64,000 bases of DNA from Cryphonectria parasitica EP155 (Eukaryota; Ascomycota; Sordariomycetes; Diaporthales; Cryphonectriaceae), in assembly GCF_011745365.1 (NCBI RefSeq), contig NW_024468914.1, positions 1,138,001-1,202,000 on the forward strand. Direction: 5' to 3'. A program made the translations under genes and the position numbers. Under the pieces are notes generated by a model. It searched no databases and had not been told where the DNA came from. It worked only from the letters and a program-made list of their open reading frames with translations. This document shows, one piece after another, positions 11,001 through 21,629 of the stretch. How positions within the stretch are numbered: the first letter of the stretch is position 1; every line of letters starts with the position of its first letter.

Positions 11001-13888
11001 TGCCGAAAGCACTCAGACTTGCACATAAGAGATCTGACATCACGTCGGTTATCAGGACGTGATGAATAGCAAAGCCTTGTTATGTGCCTGTGGCTTCTGA
11101 TTCGTCCACAGTTCAATACCCATCTTACCAATCACCAGACTCTCACATAAGAAGAGTCAGCAACGAGCAACGAGATGCCATAACCCACACGCGGCAAGCC
11201 AATACTTCAGCGAATGAAAATGAAAGCACCATGAAACTAAACTCCCTCTTTCAGCCGAGGAGAAGAGACTCAGACCGTTTGTCCCGGGGAGGACGGGACA
11301 CAGGCCCCTTGGCGAGGATCGACGACAATGTCTCAGTCACAGAGCGGGAGAACGGAGGAACACCTCCACTTAAACGCCGGTGTAAGGGGTCTTTTTGGAG
11401 GGTTCAGATAGAGGCGTGGGTAAGGTAATGGCCCCGGCCGGAAATGACGCGGAACATGGATTGTGGAATGAAGCCTGTCGAGAAACACCGGCACAAGTAA
11501 CATCATAGTAAGGATTATGGAGGAACATTCTTTATTCGGCAGGCAGCCCAGCAATGATACTACATATGTAGCTAGACCAAAGTACAATGGCTGTAACCTT
11601 GAAACTGCGGTGGTCACATTCAGGTCCCGTGGTCTCCACCACACCAACTATCCTGATTCCTTTTGCTTCGGTCACTCAGATGTGGTAAAGGAGTGAAGGG
11701 TGATTACATGATCATGTCGAAAGAGAAGTGCCGCTGATACAGACCCCCTCAGAAAATACAAGGCATGATACGACATCGACTTGACTAGTTTCAGACATTT
11801 CAAGGCTGTTCGTCAGCAGCCTCTTATGCCTTTGCTGCCCGCATCTGCTCAGGCGGTGGAAGAAACCTCGAGCTGTTACGTACTACTTGATCTGGCTAGT
11901 TGGAGCTGCTCGGCAAAATATTCAGTCGGTGGACAGCAGGGGAGGGAATGAACAAAAAGGGCCCCATGCGGTAGAAGTACCTCAGAACAAAGTACATGGT
12001 GTTTCTCTGTCATGAGTCTGATGATCTGTTGATGTCAACCATTGCACGGATTTTCCCGACGCGTCCTGTCTTCTCAAACCATGGCAGACTGCTGGATGTA
12101 CGGTCAAGACTTCCCGCTGAACCATGTAGAACATCTAGAAGGCCTATTAATATAGCCATATTCTTGATAAGCGAGTAGTAATCACTCTTCCCTCCATAAT
12201 CACAGCCCTCCTCTAGAGCCCGTCGGTCTCAGCCGCTCGGTTCAACGCCGCACACCTCGTCTATCATGGTGGCCAAGAGCGTGCTCACTTCTAAAGGGAA
12301 GTACTCTCTACCTCTCCCTAGCTTCAATTTTCTTGGGGTCTTTAGAAATCTGCCAAAACCTTCGACTGCCTCCGAAAGCCCCTTCATGTACCAGTGTCTT
12401 ACTACCCCGCGAGCGGCTGGGATAAGTAGGCCTCGATTCCAGCTGGACACGGATTTCAGCTTGCTCTTGATACCAGCGCAAGCCCCCTCGGTACTGATTG
12501 GCGCGGGCCTAGGGATATGCTTCTGTCTCTCCATTGGTACCGAAGCGGCCATGGATCGACGTGGTTTACGCAACCGATCAGGGTTACTTTGCAGCCACGA
12601 AACCATCCAAGAAGGCAGGTTTGAGATCCTCGATAGTGACATCGCCTTGCTGACGGGCATCGACAAATGCTGCGGGTCAATAAAAATACGCACGCTCGGT
12701 GGCGGCTCAACTTCACGCTCGCCACCCCGCGAGGTTTAAGAGGACTGAGAGGGCCGGGGTAAAGGCTGGCCAGCTGAATTGTACGGTGTCATGGGCGGTG
12801 GGCAAAGGTGCTCGGAAATGCATGATGCTCTTCTTTCTTCTTGGTGTTCGTTGGTTCCAACTGCAGTAGTGGATGGATATTAATGGTGTCACCTTGACGC
12901 CCTTGCCTGCATCGCCTATTTTCTCATCCCACGCGGATGTTTCATCGGTAAGTGGGGTATCTTGTCTATCGCTTCGGTTGTTGCCGTCGCTTCAGGGCTT
13001 GCAATACCGCTTCTTTACCGGTCTTCCAAATCATTTTTTCGTAATTACTCCTCCCCACTCTCGCTGTTGCTGACGGTTTCATGGAATAGAAAGCGTGGAC
13101 TGAGAGTCTATGGGCCAACTTGGGTTGTTGGCAGTGAGGCCTCAAAACTAGGATCTAGGCGGCTGGCCCCGATTTTCAGGACACCACCACGGAAGACCAT
13201 CCGGCACGTCAGATGCCGCAATAATCCCAAGATGAATGGCGTTGGTAGATGGAATATTTCTTTTCCCTCATGTGCTAAAAGGATACCCCCAGCTAAGTGC
13301 GGCGCCACCCATAACCTAGGCAGCACACAACGTCTACTGGATCTGCTTTGAGGCGCCATCTTGTGGCCATGCGCTTAATACCGTGGGGAAAAACAATCAA
13401 GACTTGGCTCATGCCCCCCTCCCAAATCTTGTCCTAGTTCGGTTGGAGGACGGGTTGTTGAAAAGCCGGCGAGCTGTAGCATGCATCATGAACCAAAGAT
13501 GGAACGCAGAGAGACGCTGTACCGGTAAATTGACACTTTGAGCCCTGTCGGCCTGCACTTCTGCAGGATGGTGACTGCAGCGCTAGGATCTTTGCTCTAC
13601 CTTACGGACGGCTCCCTTCGGACACTGCAGTGGTCCAGACCGCGGTCTCGGACCGAAATGACTTTTCACCTTGGGATGTGGGCATGTTACTTTCCGGCCT
13701 CTCTGGCAGAAGAAAAGAAAACAAAAAAAAAAAGAAGGAGAATGTATTCCTTGCACACACCATAGGGAAACACGAGGGGCCCCTCTGAGGATTGGTCTTC
13801 CTTGCATGGTCCGTTCACCAGATAGTTGAGGATATACACTTGGTAGGTATTCTTTATGCGTATAGGAAAAGCAACATACCAGACCCAC
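8002..13888. other. Gene desert upstream of the retrotransposon
   Basis: No gene is supported. Overlapping 150-codon frames on both strands at 12229-12739 have no recognisable homology pattern. A sarcin-ricin-like 15-mer lies at 9242-9256 (see findings). No tRNA, rRNA or tandem repeat was seen. The last five bases (13884-13888, CCCAC) are the left target-site duplication. Confidence 0.4.
13884..13888. repeat. Left target-site duplication CCCAC
   Basis: Identical to 21863-21867 across the element. A 5-bp duplication is usual for Ty3/gypsy integrases. Confidence 0.9.
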
Positions 13889-14121
13889 TGTGGCAGTGGC
13901 CATAGGGGCCTTAGGTGAATGAGGCCTGGGTGGCCACCCTGACTCACTGGCCTGGGCCATTCAATGGAAAGGCAGTGAGTCGCCAGGTACGCTAGCTCAG
14001 TTGGGACTAGTGCTAATTGCCTTCTATATAGAAGGCAATTGGCAAGCGTGCCTTGAGATAGATTAATTGAAGAATCATCTTCCCTTCTACCATTTGTACA
14101 GCCCCTAGAGTGCCTTCTACA
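13889..14121 (+). repeat. 5' LTR (233 bp)
   Basis: TG...CA-bounded direct repeat, reading the same as 21630-21862. It contains a tRNA A-box-like string TAGCTCAGTTGG (13993-14004) and a 26-bp perfect palindrome (14015-14040) centred on TATATA, which could serve as the TATA element. Confidence 0.97.
14015..14040. repeat. 26-bp perfect palindrome in the 5' LTR
   Basis: Each half-site is AATTGCCTTCTAT and its reverse complement, giving a perfect inverted repeat with no spacer. TATATA (14025-14030) is at the centre. The same palindrome occurs at 21756-21781 in the 3' LTR. Confidence 0.95.
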
Positions 14122-14123
14122 AG

Positions 14124-14136
14124 TGGTAGCTACGAT
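14124..14136 (+). promoter_or_regulatory. Putative primer-binding site
   Basis: TGGTAGCT two bases after the LTR is complementary to a ...AGCTACCA tRNA 3' end, as in filamentous-fungal initiator tRNA-Met from memory. Complementarity weakens after eight bases, so a self-priming mechanism or a different primer remains possible. Confidence 0.45.
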
Positions 14137-14689
14137 CATACACTGCATTGAGGAATTCCTTGAGGATTCACCCCACGAAGCCACTGCGCTGATACGCCCA
14201 CCTGGGAAATCAGCGGCCTTGGCAACCCAAAAACACCAAAAGCCCACTATCGTGAAGATCGTGGCACCAAAACAACAAGCCCTTGGCACCACGCTCACCT
14301 GAGACTGTGCCACGGACTTCCCTGACGCGTTACGCTCACCTGAGACCTCGCAAACAGGCGTTTTCATCAAAAACACCACAAAAAACCATCAAAAACACGC
14401 CCACGGGCATTCACAAGCATTCACAGCTAAGCTGTTTTTTCCTTTTACCCCGTCGCTGGTGGAAGCCCTGGCAGTTGAAATCAGCAAGCACACTCTGATC
14501 CTCGCGAGCACCATAGACATCCTCGCGCAGACGCCACGAGTTACCCTGGTTACGGCACGCTCGCCTGAGAAGCCTAAACCATCCCCTAGCCTTCATATCC
14601 ATCTGTTGCTTGTCGCCAATTGGCTTGATTAACAGCGATTCACTGTTGATTTTAACCCTGGCAAGACAATCAGACAAGCTGAGCTAACT
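14137..14689 (+). other. Retrotransposon leader
   Basis: Non-coding leader between primer site and Gag start. It contains three copies of an ACGCTCRCCTGAGA motif at 14291, 14332 and 14557, a possible packaging or dimerisation signal by position only. Confidence 0.5.
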
Positions 14690-17600
14690 ATGAGCGGTTT
14701 CTCAAAGAACCCAACTCGACCACCTATCCACCGTGCTACCACAGCCGACCTGGCTGCCAGTCTGGCGACACAGCTAGGCAAAGACCCCAAACTTCTTCAC
14801 GGACGCTCGACGAGTGAAGACGCGATGGCCTCTCGAGAAGAAGAGACCGCCAGTCAGGACAACCCGTTCCAGGCGGGAGACTACCATGGCAACAGCTCAG
14901 CACTGTTCGAGTCCCCTGCTGCGCAACGCGAGACTGGCACCCTCCAGCACGAGGACCTTGAAGAGCCAGCCAACTTCTCGAACAACCCTGCTTTCAAGGA
15001 ATATATTCGCTACATCAAGACGCAGGCTGACGACGCGAAGATGGCTGCGGTGCACGCAAACCTGGAGATCAGGAAAACCGCCGACGCTGTAGCTCGCCTT
15101 GAGACCCAGCAAGCCACGATAGCCATCAAACAAGGAGCCCTCGATACTCAGGTCGGTAGGCAGACCGACATGCTAGCCCAGCTGATGCGCCACTTCAAAC
15201 TTGGCCCTGAGGCAACTGCCTCGGATATTCGCTTTCAGGTCAGCAATGGTAATATACCCCCCGCCGTACCTGGACCCTCTCAGGGCTCAACCGCTCCCCG
15301 ACGAACTGTTCACTACGGCGCTGGAGGAGGCGACCCTGGTGACTCGGGCGACGACTCCGACGACCAGGGAAGTGGTAGCGGTGGCCGTCATCCTCCCGAC
15401 AGGCCTCCAGGACCTGGATCGGGCAATCCTCGTAGCCAGCGCGACGATACCCCGTTCTCGAACCGATCAAGCACCCAGCACGTCATCAAGATGAAGAGGG
15501 AGGAATTGGGAGTCTTCGACCCTGAATACGACGACCCCGAAGATGTTGGCATGGTTACAGTCGGCAAGGACCTCGTCTTCACTGATGTCTGGTCCTTTCT
15601 AGACCGTCTTGAGTCCCTCAAAGATGGCACGAATGATGCTGATATTGAGAACGAGATATTGCGCATGTTCAGCACCTTACTGCAAGGCGCTGCCATTTAC
15701 TGGTGGACCAACGAGTTGACCAACACTAAGCGCGCCGAGCTTCGTCGAGGAGGATATGGCGTCGTCACCAATCTCCTGGCTCAGCGATTCGCCATGGAAC
15801 CCACGCGTGCCACGCGAAAGTTCCGCGAAAGCTACCTGACCTTGAGAAACATTGCTGAGGACGAGTTTGCCCTGCGAAAGTTCATCCAGAAGAACCTCCG
15901 ATACGCGCGCGGTATGGGCATTCTCGACCGCGAGAACCTCAACTGGAAGGGCGCCTTGAACGACATCTGGAGCAAGATGGATGAACGCATTCAGCACCAC
16001 CTTGCCCCTCCTCGTCGCTACAACACCCTGGACGAGTATATGGAGGAGGTCGAGCAGGCCAAGAGCATCTTGGTCAACATCGCTGATCGACGCTACCCTG
16101 AGTACTACAGAGGAAAGGGTAGTCGTCGAGACCGTTCCCCAGCCCGCAAGTACGACTCTCGCACCAGCAGCAACCGCCGCGACGACCGAGATCGTCGAGA
16201 TAACCGCGATCGTGATCGCGGAAGGGATCGTGGTCATGACCGCCGCGACAAAGATCGGTCAAGCTATCGTGACAAGAGCGTGACTCGTTCCTCAAGGTAC
16301 GAGCCTCGAGATCGCGATTCATACCAAAACCGGGACTCCAACCGCGACAAGCCTCGGGATCGCAACCGCGACCGTGATTACGATCGGTCCAGGAAGGATG
16401 GCAAGTCTGAGGATCGCAAGAAACGCGACTGGAGTCGCCCAGCGACCTCCGACAAAAAGAAAGCCTACAACGTTACCGAGGACAAGGGTGAAGACACGCC
16501 CTCTGAGGACGACAGTGACGACCTACCTTCGCCTGGCGATAGGCAGGTACACTGGATCGATAGTCCTGGACGATCGCCCTCGCCAACCTCGTCATACTAC
16601 TCTCGATCGCCTAGCCCTGTAGGCCGCGTCTACAACCTACGCGAAGTCGACCACCCAGTCAACCGCACGTGTATCTTCTGTGACAGAGAGTTTGATTCTC
16701 GAAGCCAGATGTTCCAGCACGTGGGCGCTTGCCAGGATCGAGACCAGAAGACGAACGTCTTCAAAGAGGTCAAGAGACGTCTGAAGCACGCTATGTCTTT
16801 TGGAACTACTTCGCCTGAGACAAGCATACCACCGGTCCAATACCGTGATGAAGACATCCTCACGGAAGCCACGCCCGAAAAGCAGCCGAACGAGCCTATC
16901 GGCGGTTACACTCACATGAAAATCACCGTACGAGCTACTCCCACCGGACCTGATATGACCCTCTGCAAAGACACTGGCACTGGTCACGACTTGGTGGACC
17001 GACAGTTCCTCAGTCAGTTCCCTGCCGCTGAGGTCTCGGTTCACAAGCCTCAAAAGATCGGGGGTGTGGGAAAGGGCACGATCACGCTGTCCAAATACGC
17101 TGAATGGGACTTCTACGCCTGTGGCAGGCGTGCCGACGGCTCTCCTGGACTGCTGTGCCAGCGTGCTGGGGCATGGATCGTGGATGACCTACCCGCTGGA
17201 GCCCTTATCGGCAACGGATGGCTCAAAGCCCGCAAGGCCATCATCAATTACGAGGACCAGGCTATCACATACCCAGGGCAAGGCAACTTCCAGGTGCCTT
17301 TCGAGGTTCAGCGTCAGGCCCTCTCACCTACGGTGCGAAAGGTGAGGATGGCCCACGCCTATGTTGTCAGCCCTGGCGAGACTGCTCAGGTGGCTGTGAG
17401 GTACGCTGAACTGCCCAAAGGCCGCTCATTCTCTTTCACATCGACCCACGGCACCGCGCTGAACGCGCAGGTCGATGCTTCTTCACCCCCTGTAGTAGCC
17501 CTGCACAACGCTACGGAAGGAGCTGTCAAGATCCCCAAAGGCACCCGCATGGGAACTATCCACGAGTGTGAGGACACGGGATGGTTCAAAGCTACCTTCA

Positions 17601-20600
17601 AGGGCGCTGTAAAGGCCCTGGCAGTGGCAGCTGCCTTGGGAGGACTGGCGTCGACCTACCAGCCGGCCGACACCCACGCGATAGGTGCACACAGCGTGCA
17701 ATTCGCATCTTCATTGAAGGTTCCTGTTGGTCAGGTGGCAGTGAACGGAGAATTCGACCTCACGCCAGAGATCATCGCAACAGCCAAGGGCGCAGAAACA
17801 GAGACACGTCCTATTGGTGATTTCCTGCTAAGGGATAGCTTGTCCTCTACGCCTTACAGCGACGCTGTTTGTCACTCCCTCGGCGATATGGGAATGGCCT
17901 ATGGCATCGACCTCTCGACGGATACCGAGGCACTACCGTCCGACGACCACGACCTCGACATACGGAAACCTTCGACCATTATCAAGGGATCCCTGGGCAT
18001 CAAAGCCCCAGACGAAGCCCCAGCAATGGTCCTTGATAACGGCGTTCGCATCTGTTCACAGGACCCGGTCAAAGCTCGACAATTCAAGAGGATTGTCGAA
18101 AAGTACCCTGCTGTGTGGGAAAACAAAGGCCCTCTTGACATGCCTGAGGACCAGATGATGAAGATCCCCTTGATGGAAGGATGGCAACACGCAAAACTGA
18201 ATCGTCCCCGCTACCCTGTTTCCCGCAAGGACGAGAAGTTCATCGACCAGGTGCACGAAGAAATGCACGAAGCTGGCCGCCTCGAGTTCGCTGACGACGT
18301 CTGTCCGTTCGCATTGCCGATCTTCGTGGTCTGGCGAACAGTACACGGGAAGGAAAAGGGCCGCATCGTTGCAGATCTCAGGGCCCTCAACAAGTGGGCA
18401 GTGCCTGATAATTACCCCCTTCCTCTTCAGTCAGACGTGATCGAGGCTATACGCGGTAAGCGGCACATCACGGTTATCGACGCCACAGCTTTCTTTTACC
18501 AGTTCCCTGTCCACCCTGAGTATCGTGACCGTCAGACCATGGTCACGCACCGTGGCCTTGAGCGACCAACAGTGGCCCTGATGGGCTACCGCAACTCGCC
18601 AGCTCACGCCCAGAGGTATATGGACAGGCTACTTCGTGACCACAGGCACTTCGTCAAGGCATTTATCGACGACATCGTGATCTTCTCAGATTCGTTTGAG
18701 GACCACCTGAAGCACCTCGACGTCGCCCTGAACATCTTCGACAGGAAGGGAATCTCTATTTCTCCCACAAAGAGTCACATCGGTTTCCCCTCGGTCGAAC
18801 TTCTTGGCTTCTATGTCGACGCGCTTGGCCTGTCTACCACGAAGGAACGCACTGAGGCCTTTCGGAAGATGACCTTCCCTAGAAACCTCAAGGACCTCGA
18901 AACCTACCTTGGCGCGACCGGTTTCCTACGAACGATGATCCCGTACTACGCGCAGCTCGTGGAACCGCTTCAACTGCGAAAGACAGCGCTGCTGGCTGAA
19001 GGCCGTAAGCTTGGAAAAATCACACCTGGGAAGAAGTCGCAGCGTCAAGCTTATACACGTCGCACATACTACGAGCCAACAGACGCTGAAAAGATAGCTT
19101 TCGAGGACCTACAGAACACTATCTGCAGAAAGATGCGCTTGTACCATATGGAACCATTGCAGAAGCTGTTTATCCAAGTAGATGGATGCTTGCAACGAGG
19201 ATTTGGCGTGATGGTCTTTCAGTTGAAGGAAGACTATATCTGGCAACCTGGCAAGCCGATCCCCTCGCACGCTATCAAACCAGTAATGTTCCTCAGCCGC
19301 TGCTTGACGAAAGCTGAAATGAACTACGGTCCCTCTGAGCAAGAGGTTGCGTGTCTGGTCTGGGCAACGAAACGCCTGCGCAAGCTGATTCAATCAAACC
19401 AAGCGCAGCCTGTAGTTGTCCTCACAGATCACGACGCCACGCGTGGCATCGTTACCCAAACGCGCCTTGACACCTCGTCTACAGACCGTGCTAACCGACG
19501 TCTTGTCAACGCCTCCATCTACCTCAGCCAGTACCAGTTCGACATTCACCACCTGGCTGGGAAGCTCAACTATGTCCCTGATGCCTTGTCAAGGCTGTCT
19601 GCAACAGGAGATGCGGAGGCGCGACGGAGCGACGAACCAGCCACTCTCGACACGGTAGTTGATGATCTACCCACAGTCTTCCTTGTCTTGTCGGAAGCAC
19701 AAATGTCTGAGGATATGCGACAGCGCTTCTGGCGAGGATACAAGGAGGATACAGTCTATGGGAACATCATCACAGACCTGACAAAGGTCGGTTCAGCCGG
19801 AAAGAAGCCTCCTACCTTGGTAAACAATGAGGACATTGTCTCTGCTTCTAAGCCCGGCCACCCATTCCGCCTGAAGGACCAACTGTTGTACAACTACGAC
19901 AATGATGGAAAAGAACGCCTTGTCGTCCCACGACCTCTGGTGCAGGAACTTCTGCGCGACGCACACGACGATAAGCACCACTTTGGCAGAGACCGCATGA
20001 TGGCCGAGTTGGATGGTCTTCACTTCAGGAAGAAGCGACTGCTTGTCTCACAGTATGTCGATCACTGCCACGAGTGTGGCGCTCAGAAGAAGCAAAACCA
20101 GAAGCCAGCAGGTTTACTCCAACCGATTCAGGCCCCCTCTGAACCTATGCATACGATCTCCCTCGACTTCATCCTTGGATTGCCCTCAGTCGAATCAACA
20201 GGCACCCCGTGGCAGGTAAAAGGCTCCAAAGCCTACAACTCGCTGATGCCCGTCACTTGCAAGACCTCCAAGAGGACTCTACTGATTCCAGGCCACTCAA
20301 CCTACTCAGCCAAGCAATGGGGAGCTGTCCTGGGCAGACAGCTGCTGTTGAGCGACTGGGCATGCCCTCGAGCGATTATCTCTGACCGCGACGCCAAGTT
20401 CACCTCAGACTACTGGACGGGCCTATGGAAGGCCTTTGGCACGCGTCTACAGATGACTACAGCACACCACCCTCAGGCTGATGGAGCAGCTGAACGAAAG
20501 AATCAGGATGTCGAGCTGGCTATCAGATACCACGCTGCTGAACACCCTGACGAGGTTTGGATAGACCTAATTCCCTCTTTGCAGTGGAATCTGAACAACT

Positions 20601-21589
20601 CACACCAACGCTCCATTGACGCGAGCCCTCACGAGTTTCTGTTCGGATTCAAGATCCAGTCACCGTCCGACCGATTAGTCAACATCACCAAACAACTGTC
20701 CGAGATACGCTTTATGCGTGAACACCTGCGAAAAGACGCGCAACTGGCTATGGACATCGTCGCAGCAGACAACAAACGCACGTACGATGCCAAACACCGA
20801 CACGAAGAATACGAGAAGGGCGACAAAGTCTGGCTAAAACTTGGCAAGGCATACAAGCCACTGCTGCGCCAGGCCAACAAGACACAGGCTCTTCGCGAAG
20901 GCCCTTTTACGATCATCAGAAAAGTGTCACCTTTGGCTTATGAACTTGACTTCAAAACTGGTGACCGTGATGCTGACGTTCAAGTACACCCAGTGGTCAG
21001 CATTCAGTACCTGAGTCGGTACAAGCCTACCGACGACCCCTTCAACCGCCAGCTACCTGAGCCTGGCCCGATCGAGCACAACGAAGACAGCGATGACTCA
21101 ATTGGACCTGATGAGGACTACTACGAAGTCGATCGCATCGTAGACAAGAAGATCGAGCGACGAGGTGGCAAGAATACAGTGCGATATCTGGTGCGATGGA
21201 AGGGATGGTCCTCGCGGCACGATCGCTGGAAGGATTTGAGAAGCCTTAAGTGCCCTGGCCTCATCGAGGAATACGAACGCGCACACCCCGACAAGGCTAC
21301 AGAAATCCTCGTGAAAGACAGCCCAGCTGACCCCGTGAAGAGAAAGCGCGGCCGGCCTTCCAAGAAACTGTTGCCTGACGGCAATGAGGATGGAGAAGCC
21401 GTGCCAGCACGGAGGAAGCGAGGTCGGCCTGCCAAGGGCACAGCCTCCCCGGCTGTCAACATTGACGCGTCTGACAACGCGTCTGGAGGCCTCCCTGAGC
21501 CTGAAAAGGATGGAAAACAGGGCCCTGAGACCTCTCCTGGCCTCCGAAGAAGCGCGAGACTGACACGTGGACACGTGACCCCTAGATAG
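14690..21589 (+). CDS. Gag-Pol polyprotein of the chromodomain retrotransposon (2299 aa)
   Basis: One frame, no frameshift. Gag capsid-like helical region about residues 290-475. Arg/Asp/Ser-rich basic tract about 475-600. C2HC finger at C661, C664, H677, C681. Aspartic protease DTG at 761-763. Reverse transcriptase about 1165-1400 with FIDD (1325-1328) in place of YxDD. RNase H about 1464-1640 (D in IQVDGC, E in SEQEVAC, D in LTDHD). HHCC integrase finger about 1757-1800. DDE core D1826, D1899, E1935 (D-x35-E). GPF-type module about 2042-2115. Chromodomain about 2144-2203 (YYEVDRIV...RWKGW...DRW). Two AT-hooks RGRP at 2220-2223 and 2244-2247. All expected catalytic residues are present, so the protein appears competent. 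The start ATG 14690 is the first in frame. Pol processing must be proteolytic, since Gag and Pol share one frame. Confidence 0.97.
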   Translation: MSGFSKNPTRPPIHRATTADLAASLATQLGKDPKLLHGRSTSEDAMASREEETASQDNPFQAGDYHGNSSALFESPAAQRETGTLQHEDLEEPANFSNNPAFKEYIRYIKTQADDAKMAAVHANLEIRKTADAVARLETQQATIAIKQGALDTQVGRQTDMLAQLMRHFKLGPEATASDIRFQVSNGNIPPAVPGPSQGSTAPRRTVHYGAGGGDPGDSGDDSDDQGSGSGGRHPPDRPPGPGSGNPRSQRDDTPFSNRSSTQHVIKMKREELGVFDPEYDDPEDVGMVTVGKDLVFTDVWSFLDRLESLKDGTNDADIENEILRMFSTLLQGAAIYWWTNELTNTKRAELRRGGYGVVTNLLAQRFAMEPTRATRKFRESYLTLRNIAEDEFALRKFIQKNLRYARGMGILDRENLNWKGALNDIWSKMDERIQHHLAPPRRYNTLDEYMEEVEQAKSILVNIADRRYPEYYRGKGSRRDRSPARKYDSRTSSNRRDDRDRRDNRDRDRGRDRGHDRRDKDRSSYRDKSVTRSSRYEPRDRDSYQNRDSNRDKPRDRNRDRDYDRSRKDGKSEDRKKRDWSRPATSDKKKAYNVTEDKGEDTPSEDDSDDLPSPGDRQVHWIDSPGRSPSPTSSYYSRSPSPVGRVYNLREVDHPVNRTCIFCDREFDSRSQMFQHVGACQDRDQKTNVFKEVKRRLKHAMSFGTTSPETSIPPVQYRDEDILTEATPEKQPNEPIGGYTHMKITVRATPTGPDMTLCKDTGTGHDLVDRQFLSQFPAAEVSVHKPQKIGGVGKGTITLSKYAEWDFYACGRRADGSPGLLCQRAGAWIVDDLPAGALIGNGWLKARKAIINYEDQAITYPGQGNFQVPFEVQRQALSPTVRKVRMAHAYVVSPGETAQVAVRYAELPKGRSFSFTSTHGTALNAQVDASSPPVVALHNATEGAVKIPKGTRMGTIHECEDTGWFKATFKGAVKALAVAAALGGLASTYQPADTHAIGAHSVQFASSLKVPVGQVAVNGEFDLTPEIIATAKGAETETRPIGDFLLRDSLSSTPYSDAVCHSLGDMGMAYGIDLSTDTEALPSDDHDLDIRKPSTIIKGSLGIKAPDEAPAMVLDNGVRICSQDPVKARQFKRIVEKYPAVWENKGPLDMPEDQMMKIPLMEGWQHAKLNRPRYPVSRKDEKFIDQVHEEMHEAGRLEFADDVCPFALPIFVVWRTVHGKEKGRIVADLRALNKWAVPDNYPLPLQSDVIEAIRGKRHITVIDATAFFYQFPVHPEYRDRQTMVTHRGLERPTVALMGYRNSPAHAQRYMDRLLRDHRHFVKAFIDDIVIFSDSFEDHLKHLDVALNIFDRKGISISPTKSHIGFPSVELLGFYVDALGLSTTKERTEAFRKMTFPRNLKDLETYLGATGFLRTMIPYYAQLVEPLQLRKTALLAEGRKLGKITPGKKSQRQAYTRRTYYEPTDAEKIAFEDLQNTICRKMRLYHMEPLQKLFIQVDGCLQRGFGVMVFQLKEDYIWQPGKPIPSHAIKPVMFLSRCLTKAEMNYGPSEQEVACLVWATKRLRKLIQSNQAQPVVVLTDHDATRGIVTQTRLDTSSTDRANRRLVNASIYLSQYQFDIHHLAGKLNYVPDALSRLSATGDAEARRSDEPATLDTVVDDLPTVFLVLSEAQMSEDMRQRFWRGYKEDTVYGNIITDLTKVGSAGKKPPTLVNNEDIVSASKPGHPFRLKDQLLYNYDNDGKERLVVPRPLVQELLRDAHDDKHHFGRDRMMAELDGLHFRKKRLLVSQYVDHCHECGAQKKQNQKPAGLLQPIQAPSEPMHTISLDFILGLPSVESTGTPWQVKGSKAYNSLMPVTCKTSKRTLLIPGHSTYSAKQWGAVLGRQLLLSDWACPRAIISDRDAKFTSDYWTGLWKAFGTRLQMTTAHHPQADGAAERKNQDVELAIRYHAAEHPDEVWIDLIPSLQWNLNNSHQRSIDASPHEFLFGFKIQSPSDRLVNITKQLSEIRFMREHLRKDAQLAMDIVAADNKRTYDAKHRHEEYEKGDKVWLKLGKAYKPLLRQANKTQALREGPFTIIRKVSPLAYELDFKTGDRDADVQVHPVVSIQYLSRYKPTDDPFNRQLPEPGPIEHNEDSDDSIGPDEDYYEVDRIVDKKIERRGGKNTVRYLVRWKGWSSRHDRWKDLRSLKCPGLIEEYERAHPDKATEILVKDSPADPVKRKRGRPSKKLLPDGNEDGEAVPARRKRGRPAKGTASPAVNIDASDNASGGLPEPEKDGKQGPETSPGLRRSARLTRGHVTPR

Positions 21590-21629
21590 CTGCTGAGGAC
21601 AGCAGGAACGTTTTTCCGTGGCCGGCACT

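Noticed and set aside
12229..12739. Overlapping 154- and 157-codon frames on opposite strands
   Set aside because: Neither has recognisable features and they cannot both be coding; left as part of the desert.
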